Assembly (NCBI GenBank): GCA_903827375.1
Contig: CAIKHZ010000306.1
Span: forward strand, 1 to 34,682
Reading direction: 5' to 3'
Length of the DNA stretch: 34,682 nt
From: Akkermansiaceae bacterium
Lineage (GTDB): Bacteria > Verrucomicrobiota > Verrucomicrobiia > Verrucomicrobiales > Akkermansiaceae
Positions 18,107 to 26,900 of this stretch are shown here, one piece after another. Position 1 is the first letter of the stretch; every line of letters starts with the position of its first letter. The notes below the pieces were generated by a model, which saw only the letters and a list, made by a program, of their open reading frames with translations, made no database searches and had not been told where the DNA came from. The position numbers were made by a program, and so were the translations under genes.

Positions 18107-18595
18107 TCAGTCTGAGTCGCCAGTGCCCGTGCCAGCAGGGAAGCGTTTGCGGAAGAGCATGTAGGCGACGAGGCCGACCACAGCGATGTTAGCAAGCAGC
18201 GCCAGCATCATGCCCCAAGAGATTTTGAGGTAAAGTTCGTAAATCTCAATGGGCAGATAGATCGTGCCGCTCACCAGCGCCAGCCATTCCGCCCAAGCTC
18301 GCTCTTTCCACAAGCCATAGCCCTCGATAAAACGAAATAGCGCGTAAATGAGCGCCAAACCCGCAAAAAACCACAGATTGCCGTCCGTGATGTGGTCCGT
18401 CAAATCGATGAATATCTTCGGATATTTCCCAGCGGGATCCAGATTGACGCGGGAGATGAATTCCTCGGCGATGCGGTGGGCGTCTTTGTGCAGGAGTCCG
18501 AGCAGCCCACAGCCCACGGCGAGCACCAAACCGCCCTTGACCGCCTCGAACATGGCCACTGCGCGCAGGCTCTTGAGCAAATATCTCGAACTCAT
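18107..18595 (-). CDS. DUF2127 family integral membrane protein
   Basis: A 162-aa protein with four hydrophobic helices (about residues 14-36, 72-92, 100-118 and 126-150). The N-terminal LRAVAMFEAVKGGLVL block and the middle RFIEGYGLWKERAWAEWLA block are typical of DUF2127 (PF09900), a small membrane family of unknown function. No strong Shine-Dalgarno is visible upstream of the start. Confidence 0.78.
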   Translation of the reverse strand: MSSRYLLKSLRAVAMFEAVKGGLVLAVGCGLLGLLHKDAHRIAEEFISRVNLDPAGKYPKIFIDLTDHITDGNLWFFAGLALIYALFRFIEGYGLWKERAWAEWLALVSGTIYLPIEIYELYLKISWGMMLALLANIAVVGLVAYMLFRKRFPAGTGTGDSD

Positions 18596-18956
18596 GGCTG
18601 GGAGGGGATCACAGGTGTGCGGCAGCCGACTGCCAATTGGCGGAAATGGCTGGTGTGGTGCTTGTGAGCAGGGGCAATCTCATGGCTGATTGGCTGACAT
18701 GTGGTCCTGGCGGTGCTTGCAGTGACTTTCATTTCGGAAACCACTTGCCCCCGAGATTATGCAGCAGGCCCCACTTGCCAAGAATTTTTTGATTTGATTG
18801 TTAGCGAGGTTGCGCCCCAGCGCCAAGACGCCACCCCCCATCATTGGGGCAGGTATCGAGCCGTGCGTCACTTCCATATTCCGCAATCCTTCCCTTGGGG
18901 ACGAATCGGTCCCAGCACCCAGCCCACGTGCAAAAATCCAGCATGGTGCCAGGGCT
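18596..18956. other. 361-nt intergenic region
   Basis: It lies between two minus-strand membrane-protein genes and holds the likely promoter of the DUF2127 gene. The perfect 10-bp palindrome GCCAATTGGC (18632-18641), 37 nt upstream of that gene's start, could be an operator. A short CCCCA/TGGGG inverted repeat around 18835-18850 could end the upstream transcript. Frames through the region show no coding character, and I see no RNA gene. Confidence 0.4.
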
Positions 18957-19445
18957 CTATCTGCCCCTGTCGCCGCCGTATACCTGCCATTTTCGCACAG
19001 AGCTCCACCAACCGGCGTTAACCACTGCCAATTGCACCACCGCTACCACCAAGCCAAGCAGAACTTGTTGCAACCAGGATGTCGGTAACTCGCCGAGCAC
19101 GATGAGCCAGATCAGTAAGACCACAAGCATACCGTGGAGCGTGGCAGTGGTGATCCACACCCTCTTCCCCGTTTTGATATCCTGTCTGAAAAATGCGCTG
19201 AGGTAAGCCACCCCCATCCCGCCATCCAGTACGGCACAGATCCAAGGCGATATCACAGCCAATCCTGCCGGTATGTGTGACATTATCGGCTTCAGAATCG
19301 GCAATCTTCCTGGCGAAACCCTCATCCACACCAGCAGCAGCGCCACCAACAGGTGGATCAGTCCAATCAGGAAGTTCCACGTTCTAACAAATCTAACTTT
19401 GATGCGGATTGCCCTTTCATTCTCGGCAGAGTGATCTCTTCTCAT
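18957..19445 (-). CDS. Hypothetical four-helix membrane protein
   Basis: A 162-aa protein I do not recognise. A basic N-terminus (about 18 residues) precedes four hydrophobic segments at about residues 20-42, 60-87, 96-120 and 125-147, and a short basic tail. This suggests a small inner-membrane protein with both ends in the cytoplasm. The start lacks a clear Shine-Dalgarno (AAAACATG). It lies between the five-gene minus-strand run and the DUF2127 gene, 182 nt after the former, so it probably has its own promoter. Confidence 0.6.
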   Translation of the reverse strand: MRRDHSAENERAIRIKVRFVRTWNFLIGLIHLLVALLLVWMRVSPGRLPILKPIMSHIPAGLAVISPWICAVLDGGMGVAYLSAFFRQDIKTGKRVWITTATLHGMLVVLLIWLIVLGELPTSWLQQVLLGLVVAVVQLAVVNAGWWSSVRKWQVYGGDRGR

Positions 19446-19591
19446 GTTTTGGTTTTTTAGAGTGCTCCGTTCGACCGCAGTGACTCAAAGATTGCCTGCG
19501 TGCTAGCTTTGCGAGAGGGCACATAGACGGGAATGGCGCGGGTGACAAGTGAAAAACGTGTATTTGAAGTGTACTGGGATTGGATACCCAT

Positions 19592-19610
19592 GGCAAGGGC
19601 ATCCCTTGCC
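19592..19610 (-). terminator. Hairpin at the end of the minus-strand five-gene run
   Basis: GGCAAGGG (19592-19599) pairs perfectly with CCCTTGCC (19603-19610) around a 3-nt loop. On the transcribed strand it begins 17 nt after the stop of the last gene. There is no U-tract. Its position fits a transcript end for the long operon. Confidence 0.55.
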
Positions 19611-19627
19611 TCAGCACTCCAGAAAAT

Positions 19628-20335
19628 TTATCTCTCGGGCTTCCCATCAGCCGCCCGCATGGCCATGATGTGTTTGCTGCCGACCAGATCGCTGTCCGTC
19701 TGACTGTAGAACAAGACCACTTCCCGCTGATTTTCGTCGAGTTGCCATCTGGTCGAACGAATCAAGCGGACCTCATCATGGATCGAGGCGTGGATGTTGA
19801 CGTCTTGTGATTTGCCGTTTGCACCGGCGACATTGGCTTGCTCACCCGGCTTGAGAAGTTTCTTCTGATCCCCAATGCTCACTGCCAGCCTAACCTTGCT
19901 GCAATTCACCAGAAAATACGACCCGTAGGGGAAATCGGGCTCGGCAATGGGAATGATCCGATAGCCATTTGCATCTTTGTTAGGCACGAAGACCAATAGA
20001 TAACTGGTGGCGTCACCGGGAATCGCGGCGCTGGCCACCGGTGGTGAATCCAGAGTGGCAGCAGCCAGGAAGTTCAGGGTGCGGGGGCCAATCACCTCGA
20101 TGGGCTGTGACACCGTAAACACGTTGAGGGGAATATCCAACCACTTCAATGTCTTGGCGGCGGGCTTGCCACCGGACGCCAGATGGAGGGTGTTCAAGTC
20201 CCCCACAATATCTGTGGCGCAGACCGTGATGCTGATCTTTTTGTTGGCCTCTTGGGCGCATAAACCGGCAGGCATATACACGACGAGCGACAACCCGACG
20301 AGCACAGAAAGCTGGAAGTATTGCAGAAATGACAT
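19628..20335 (-). CDS. Secreted partner of cassette protein A (copy 2), unnamed family
   Basis: 235 aa from the ATG at 20335, which lies 2 nt after the stop of the upstream cassette protein A (TGATCATG). An earlier in-frame ATG at 20362 would overlap it by 25 nt. The signal peptide ends near GLCAQ. No named domain is recognised. It aligns with the product of 12155-13006 over most of its mature length: a strand before VFTVSQPIEVI, the strand ending LLVFVP, the block FPYGSYFLVNCSKVRLAV followed by KPGE, and EVVLFYSQT. It lacks the Pro/Lys tail of the other copy. The protein is probably periplasmic or surface-bound and beta-rich. It is the last gene of the long minus-strand run. Confidence 0.7.
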   Translation of the reverse strand: MSFLQYFQLSVLVGLSLVVYMPAGLCAQEANKKISITVCATDIVGDLNTLHLASGGKPAAKTLKWLDIPLNVFTVSQPIEVIGPRTLNFLAAATLDSPPVASAAIPGDATSYLLVFVPNKDANGYRIIPIAEPDFPYGSYFLVNCSKVRLAVSIGDQKKLLKPGEQANVAGANGKSQDVNIHASIHDEVRLIRSTRWQLDENQREVVLFYSQTDSDLVGSKHIMAMRAADGKPER

Positions 20336-20337
20336 GA

Positions 20338-23300
20338 TCAGATTTCGGATGATTGCAACCAACGGAATGACAGCACATTGAGCCGCCGTCCGAAGGTTTT
20401 GTTGATTTTGCTGGTGAGGCTTGCAAACGGTGTGTCTGCGCTGTCTTTGGAATCCAGATAGTCTAACATTCGAAACACAGTGGCCTCACACCAGGCCCTG
20501 GCGGTCACGTTGCCGTTGCTGTCTCGAGCCTCACCATAACTTCGAATTCGGAATGTATCATCCCGCACACAGAGAATATTGCCGATGCGCTTGAGCAGGT
20601 CAGCTTGCGTCACATAACCCGGTATGCCCGTCCAGCGGGATCCCGTCCCTGCGGCAGGGAAGTTGAGCTTCCAAGAGGAAATCTGCGCCTGCGTGATCAT
20701 GTCTCCACCACTCTTGTAGCGGCCGTTGATAGAATCGTCACTGGCAGTTGGGGAATTGCCATTGTACTCATCCCAATCGATCGCCGCCTGCAAGGCTCCA
20801 CAGAGACCGGTTTGCCCGCTATCAAGGCGGCGGTTGATGAAATCCGCCATGTCAAGGAAGGGGCCTCTCAGTTTTACCTGTCTAACACATTCGCGGGCAA
20901 GCCGGTCGATTTGTTGCTTGGTCAGCAATCGCACGCCCCCCCAGCTTGCCGGGTCGCCGGCATTGGATCCTTCCTTTGGATAGTTAGGAAGGGAAAATCG
21001 TGACACGACGACTTTATCTGTGGGGGCAGCGGTAGTTTTGATGGTGCCGGATTCTGGATCGACGTAACGAATCTCAGTATCGCGAAGTCCCGCCAGAATG
21101 GTTTTCCATGCGTCAACAGCCGTTGAATTCACATTGAAGGCCCCCTGCACGATGATATGTTTGGCAATGGATTTGTGGGCGGTTGGGGTGGGACTGTTGC
21201 CGGAAAACAGAGTTGCCAGCGTTTGGTTGGCGGTCTGGCCGCCGCCGGGACTGGGAAGGTAATGGCTGCCGGGAAGCGGGGCCGTGCCATCAAGGAATTT
21301 TCGGGTGATATCCTTGGCGCTTTGTTGCGAGCCAAATGCCAGGCCATGCTGCGAAGTGATGCCCGAGCAAAACCATCGATCCCAGAGGGCGTCATTGTTC
21401 AGAAACACGTGATCATAACAATCCCGGATCAACTGCATCTGGATGTGCCCGCCCCGGCCCTGCGCGTCGGGCACATCGGCGAAAATCGCGTTGCCGGCAA
21501 TTAGCGGACTGGCGAAGGATGAACCAAGCCCGAGTGCATCGTTAGTAGATATCTGCCACAGATGCCTGCCCGTGGCAAAATCCCTGCTATCTCCGGGGTT
21601 GAGCCGGAAATGCATGAACCCGGCCAGCGAAGCGGGCGCAACCAATGGAATCTCCGCCATCGGTGCCATGGTTTGCCCCGGATACTGGGAACCTCCCGCC
21701 GAAATCGCGCTGGCGATGTAGGACCGATTCGTCTTGGTGTCAAAATCCGGATTCAGTTGGTTTCCCGCGCCCACTTCAATGTGCAGATCATATTGCGCCA
21801 GCCCCTTCATGCGCGGCGTCGCCTCTCCGTACATGGCCCGGTTGTTCCACGGCTTGGCATGGATGAAGTTCTTGCTGCGGGCATCGAATGCCGCGTAGTC
21901 ACCACCCGGATTGCGCAGATCCTGGCCCGATTTTAGGACCAGCTGGAAATTGCCGAAGACGAGGCGGTTGGTGTCGGTGCTGAACGCCAGACGCTTGCCC
22001 GGAGCATCTTCAAGGATTTGGATCGGCTTGCCATCTAACACCGGGTTGAGGGCGATCTCATTGTATCGCTGGTCCTCCCCGGTCTCGGCATTGCGCACCG
22101 TCCAGTAATTCTGATAGTCGCCGCCATGATCGTTCCTCTTGTCATTCATCCGCATCGCCATCTCCACCCGCGTGCCAGCCGGTAAATTCACCAATCCAGG
22201 CAAGGCCACGTCAAATCCACCGTTGGCGGTCGGTGCCTGATACCCCGGGTAAAGCTCCACAAACCGGTAATCAGCCGCCGAGACTGCACTGGCAAGTGCT
22301 GAGAAAATACGGGTTTCTCCCGGCTTCAGGACGATCGGCACGGAATGATACGAATCGCCGGGTCCCATCATCGGATAGATGTTGAAAAGCTCGGCACCGC
22401 CATCCGCCCTGGCTAACGGCTGCCAGCCATTCGCAGTGGCGTTGATATATGCATTGAACTCTAACGCCCCAGGCGTGATCTGTATCCACAGCCGCGGCGA
22501 GGAAAGCGTCACATTGTACGGGTTCCACAAGACCACCACCGGGTCGTAGCCCATCTTGAAGTCGAAGTTCGCCGGGTTCGTGGCATTGGCGGTGCGCCGC
22601 AAACTCAGGACCAGCATGGCCCGCGCCACAATCGGGGTTCTTCCCCATCCGTAGTAGTCGAGGTTGGCGCGGTGCCAGTTAAAATTTATGTTAGGCGAAA
22701 GTCCGTTCCACCACAGTCCTTTGTGAAAGGGGACGGGGGCGCAGTCTTCCGGGGCTTCCTCGCCAAATCCGCCGGTGCCCGCCGCCAATTGATAGTATTG
22801 GTGGAGTTTATACCACGAGGGAAAATTGATGTCCTGCGGATAGAACGGGGCACTCAGATGCCCTTCATTCGCACGGATCGGAACAATCGTGCCGTTGCCG
22901 TTGGCGCGGTTGAATGTGCCATAGGCGTCGGGCAGTGTCGGCTGTTCCAACAGAAGGTTCAAATCAGTCTTTAACATCCCGTCCCGCACATTGACTGGCA
23001 GTCCGACGCTGAAAGCAGTTAGATCATGATAGTATTTTGCGAGGGCGTGGCGGAACGCGTCATTCTTTCCGGCAAGTCCCAGCGAAGGCAGGCTGATGGA
23101 CTTTGCTAGGGCTTGTCTATCGGCGGCAGGATATTTTCCCAATCCGTCCAACCAGTCAACACCGGCTGCCGGTTGGTCTGCAAGGCGCTGCGCCACAGCG
23201 GCGGTAGTGCCGGTTGGGGCGTTGGTGGCCGTGTAATGGTTTGCCAGAGCCCGCTGGTTGTCACCGCCGACCCACCAGGCGTAGCTGCTGGTTGTCAGGC

Positions 23301-23964
23301 TGGTTGCCAGGCCGGTTACCGGGACGAGCGGCACCGAGACGTGGTCAGAGGTGTTGGAATTTTCGCCCAGGGTTCCGCTGCCGACGATAACGACTTGGTT
23401 CGTGCCACTGGCCGCAGCCATTGGCGCATGGATCGATGTGAGGGATGCCGCATCGGGGTGGGAGACGAGCCAGCGCCGGAACCGGGATTTTCGGCCTTTC
23501 TGATAGGTGTTTTCAATTTGTGATCCGTTGAGCCAGGTATTCCAAGAATCCCAGGTCCCCATCCAGTGCGGGTTGGCGAAATCTTGGCTGATAGATCTTG
23601 GATCGAATCCCGCCGCGTCCGCTCCGCGCCCTTTGGCGTCATTCGCCAAGATCGCGGCACTGGCCGTGATTCGGCGGTCTGGGCCGCATTCCGCCTGCAA
23701 TTCGCCAAGTGCGAGCACCAGAGCCATTCTAGCGTTGGCCCTGGCGATGGCCATGGCTTGCCCGTGGCTGGTCGAACGCAGTGCGGTAGTCGATAGTCCG
23801 AGCAAGCCAACGGTCAAAATGAGGAGCAGCACCAGCAGGGAAAGCGTGAGCACCAAGGCAAACCCGCATTTCTGGCAACGCAATGCGCCTGCCAATGCCC
23901 GATGATTCGGTTTCCGAATCACGCCTTGTTTGCCGATGGATCGACTGACTTGACCTGTTAGCAT
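20338..23964 (-). CDS. Verru_Chthon cassette protein A family (copy 2)
   Basis: A 1208-aa protein with the same design as copy 1. A 33-residue basic leader ends at Gly34, followed by FALVLTLSLLVLLLILTVG, a prepilin-like hydrophobic helix, and the family block NARMALVLALGELQ...GPDRR (residues 77-98). The C-terminal blocks DTFRIRSYGEA, ARAWCEA and TFGRRLNVLSFRWL match copy 1 closely, while the middle is more diverged. A GspK/PilX-like pseudopilin with a very large extracytoplasmic part is the best structural guess. AGGA lies 4 nt upstream of the ATG. The gene follows the alpha/alpha-toroid gene by 35 nt and precedes the secreted partner by 2 nt. Confidence 0.85.
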   Translation of the reverse strand: MLTGQVSRSIGKQGVIRKPNHRALAGALRCQKCGFALVLTLSLLVLLLILTVGLLGLSTTALRSTSHGQAMAIARANARMALVLALGELQAECGPDRRITASAAILANDAKGRGADAAGFDPRSISQDFANPHWMGTWDSWNTWLNGSQIENTYQKGRKSRFRRWLVSHPDAASLTSIHAPMAAASGTNQVVIVGSGTLGENSNTSDHVSVPLVPVTGLATSLTTSSYAWWVGGDNQRALANHYTATNAPTGTTAAVAQRLADQPAAGVDWLDGLGKYPAADRQALAKSISLPSLGLAGKNDAFRHALAKYYHDLTAFSVGLPVNVRDGMLKTDLNLLLEQPTLPDAYGTFNRANGNGTIVPIRANEGHLSAPFYPQDINFPSWYKLHQYYQLAAGTGGFGEEAPEDCAPVPFHKGLWWNGLSPNINFNWHRANLDYYGWGRTPIVARAMLVLSLRRTANATNPANFDFKMGYDPVVVLWNPYNVTLSSPRLWIQITPGALEFNAYINATANGWQPLARADGGAELFNIYPMMGPGDSYHSVPIVLKPGETRIFSALASAVSAADYRFVELYPGYQAPTANGGFDVALPGLVNLPAGTRVEMAMRMNDKRNDHGGDYQNYWTVRNAETGEDQRYNEIALNPVLDGKPIQILEDAPGKRLAFSTDTNRLVFGNFQLVLKSGQDLRNPGGDYAAFDARSKNFIHAKPWNNRAMYGEATPRMKGLAQYDLHIEVGAGNQLNPDFDTKTNRSYIASAISAGGSQYPGQTMAPMAEIPLVAPASLAGFMHFRLNPGDSRDFATGRHLWQISTNDALGLGSSFASPLIAGNAIFADVPDAQGRGGHIQMQLIRDCYDHVFLNNDALWDRWFCSGITSQHGLAFGSQQSAKDITRKFLDGTAPLPGSHYLPSPGGGQTANQTLATLFSGNSPTPTAHKSIAKHIIVQGAFNVNSTAVDAWKTILAGLRDTEIRYVDPESGTIKTTAAPTDKVVVSRFSLPNYPKEGSNAGDPASWGGVRLLTKQQIDRLARECVRQVKLRGPFLDMADFINRRLDSGQTGLCGALQAAIDWDEYNGNSPTASDDSINGRYKSGGDMITQAQISSWKLNFPAAGTGSRWTGIPGYVTQADLLKRIGNILCVRDDTFRIRSYGEARDSNGNVTARAWCEATVFRMLDYLDSKDSADTPFASLTSKINKTFGRRLNVLSFRWLQSSEI

Positions 23965-23999
23965 AACATCCTAACTGACATGGGTTCAGGCATCTTTGT

Positions 24000-26900
24000 T
24001 CATGGCATGGTGACTTTGGCTCGAAGGAATCCTTTGCCTGCCAGTCCGCTGGATCCTTCCAGACTGAAGCTGCGGTATTCGTAGCCGGCACCGGCAGCGG
24101 GCAAACCTGTGGTGACAGGGGAGGGGAGTGCATTGACCTTTACCGGGTAGCTGTTCAAAGTGCTGCTGCCTTCGACGATGTAGGTGATGCCGTCCCAGGA
24201 TGCCGTCGGTGAGGGGTCTCCGCTGAAGTTGGGCGTGTGGATTCGAACCGCGATGGTTAGTATCAGCTTTCGGCCGGTTCCGTCATTGCTGTCAGCCGTG
24301 AATTCGAACAACTTGCCATGGTCCATGCCCTTGAGCGGGTCGCCGTTGAAAGCGAATTCGTAGAGGTTGGAGCAACCGTCGTTGTCGGGGTCCTGGCCCG
24401 GGTCGTTGTTTTCAGCGGTGAGTTTGCCGCTGGTCCATGCTGCGTAGGGATTGGCTAACGATACTGTGCCATTGGCGTGAACCACAAGCGGCACAGTTAT
24501 GTCTGCGGACCCGCTGGAAATAACCGGTGCCAGATCGTTGATGACGATGCTGTGGCTCGTGTCTGCCGACAGCCCGGTCACTTGAACGGATGTTGCGAAA
24601 TCCGCTGGCCACGGGCTGGTTAATGCGGCGAGTTGGCTGGACAGATCGATGTGCAGCACGGAACCTATCCATGAGACGTTGGTGCACCAAAGACCGTTGA
24701 CTCCCACGCCCGACGGCTTGCCGGCATCGACGTAACAGCCGTTCATCAAGCGGTCGGCGTTAGCTAGGCCGGTGAAAATGGCAGAGCATTCGCCCCACGA
24801 TGGATGGCTGCGGATGGCGGATTGGTTGTGGCCTTCATGATTGATATTTTCCGGGCCCAGGCCGGTGCCGTAGAGATTTGGATGGGCATAGATCTCATTG
24901 GCGATGTGCAAGGGATGGTTGATCAACACGGCACCGGAGCGTGCGGCGGCCACGCCCCGTTCCAATAAATCCTTGCGTCCCAACGTCTGTCCGTACCAAA
25001 GGAAGGACTTCACCGTCTCGCACTGGCGGGCATCCAGGGATGTCGCAGTATCGACGTTGTCCGCCGTAAATCCGCCAAACGGAAAGGCGGTATAGACATA
25101 TTGATGATGCCAACAAGCTTGAGAAAAAGAAAGGTAATCCACCACTTGCTCGCCGGTCGTTAGGTATTGGCTTGCGCCGGTTGCCCGGTAGAGGGAAGCA
25201 AATCCTTCGGCTGCCCAGATTGTGGAGAGGTTGCCCTTCACCGCAAGTCCTTGAGTCGGATCGCTGGTGAACGTCAGCGGATTCTGACCGTCGGAGAAAT
25301 ACGGTTCCAAATCCATCCAGAGTTGTTGTGGAACCACGTTTTGGGTGAGATAGCCCGCGATCTTTTGCGCAGCAGTCAGATAGGCGGGAGTGTGGGTCAC
25401 CGAAAACATTTCGGCCAGAAACCACATGCTGGCGGCCGACTGGGCATTGATGGGGAATGGGTCGTTAGCAACCATGGCAGGCGTGTAGTAGGAAGGAATC
25501 CGCCCGTTGGCGTCGATGATTGCAGCCAACCACCCGGCGTAGGGCGTTAGATAGGTGATGATGCGGCTGTCCTGCTCGCATTGCTTGTAATACTCGATCA
25601 TGTGGGCCGCAGTCTTGCTCATGGCCGGCACGTCATAAGTGTCGTTGTTTTTGGAAAACAGACTGTGGGCACCGGAGCTCACGCAGCCGCGCAGCCACTG
25701 CCGCGACGTCGCCAGATAGGTGAGACAGAAGAGCCCGTTGTCGTTCCGAGGCGCTTGCAGCGCCAAATTGATGATGTTTCTGGCTCGCGTCGTCATGTCC
25801 GGCATGCCGAGTTTTTGCCCCCAGTAATACATGCCGCTGGCATCCCGTACCGGGTTCCAGAACTCGAAATTCCACAGCGCGTCACCGAATCCCAGAACCC
25901 CCAGCGGTGCGACCATGCCGCAGACCGGCTGATTGTTCATCGTGAAATCGAGAAAGACCCCATGATCGGGGAAGCCGGGCACGGGTGCTTGGACGCTTGG
26001 CGGCATCGGCTGGGACACAACCCCATACACCAGCTTCACATATTCCTCGAAGGGCAGGGCCAGATGGGCCCGGGATTGGAACAACGGCTCGCCATACTTT
26101 TGCCATAGGTGACGGCTGGCTTTTTGATAGCCCAGGTTTGAGGGTTCCTGAGCCCCGAGGAGCAGGTCGAAGCCGTAGGCAATTGTGTTAGAGTTGAGAG
26201 CTCGGACCATCGATGAGTCGTTCTGTCGCTGATAGTGCATGTGGTGACTGACGATGAAATCCATCATGCCGTAGGAAAAAACCGGCTTGGCGGTTAGGCC
26301 CGAGGTGATGTTGAGGTCAAGCGCGGTGGGCATTGAGAATTTATCCGCCTCGGCCGGGATATCATAAATCGTGGCACCCACGTTCTGGGTTCGACGCGCA
26401 TCGGGCGAGAGGATTTTGTCACAATTGATGCTGTCCAAGTCCGGCACCATTGCGACGAAAAGTCCGCCGTCCTGCAAGACCACCGCAGGCGAATGAAAGG
26501 CGGTATCGCCGATGACTTGGTTGGCGGCGGGCGTGTTGCCCCAGCGAGTCTCGTCCTTCTTCACGGTGGGTGAGTGAACGAAGGCAGGTGCTCCGTCGTG
26601 ATTGAACAGATATGACGACATGCAATAGTCCAGCGAGTTCGCAGGCAGCACGGCGACGGTTCTCACATGGAAATAGCGGGTGCCGACATCGAGTTCCATC
26701 GTCTCGGTGATTTGCGCGCCCTGATGGGTGCCGGTCACCTGAATGACCACACGGGTCGGGCTGGCCGAGGTGATGGTGTATTGGCTCGCCGTCATTTCAT
26801 GGACCCGGTAACGCTTGGTATCCACGGCGGAATTGAAAAGCGGGTTACCGCCAGGATGGGCTGTGAAATCCGGAACAAACGAGGAACAGACCTGCTGCCA

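Noticed and set aside
18701-19206. Plus-strand frames across the gap between the two small membrane proteins
   Set aside because: They run antisense to the membrane protein at 18957-19445 and give compositionally odd translations rich in Cys, Pro and His.
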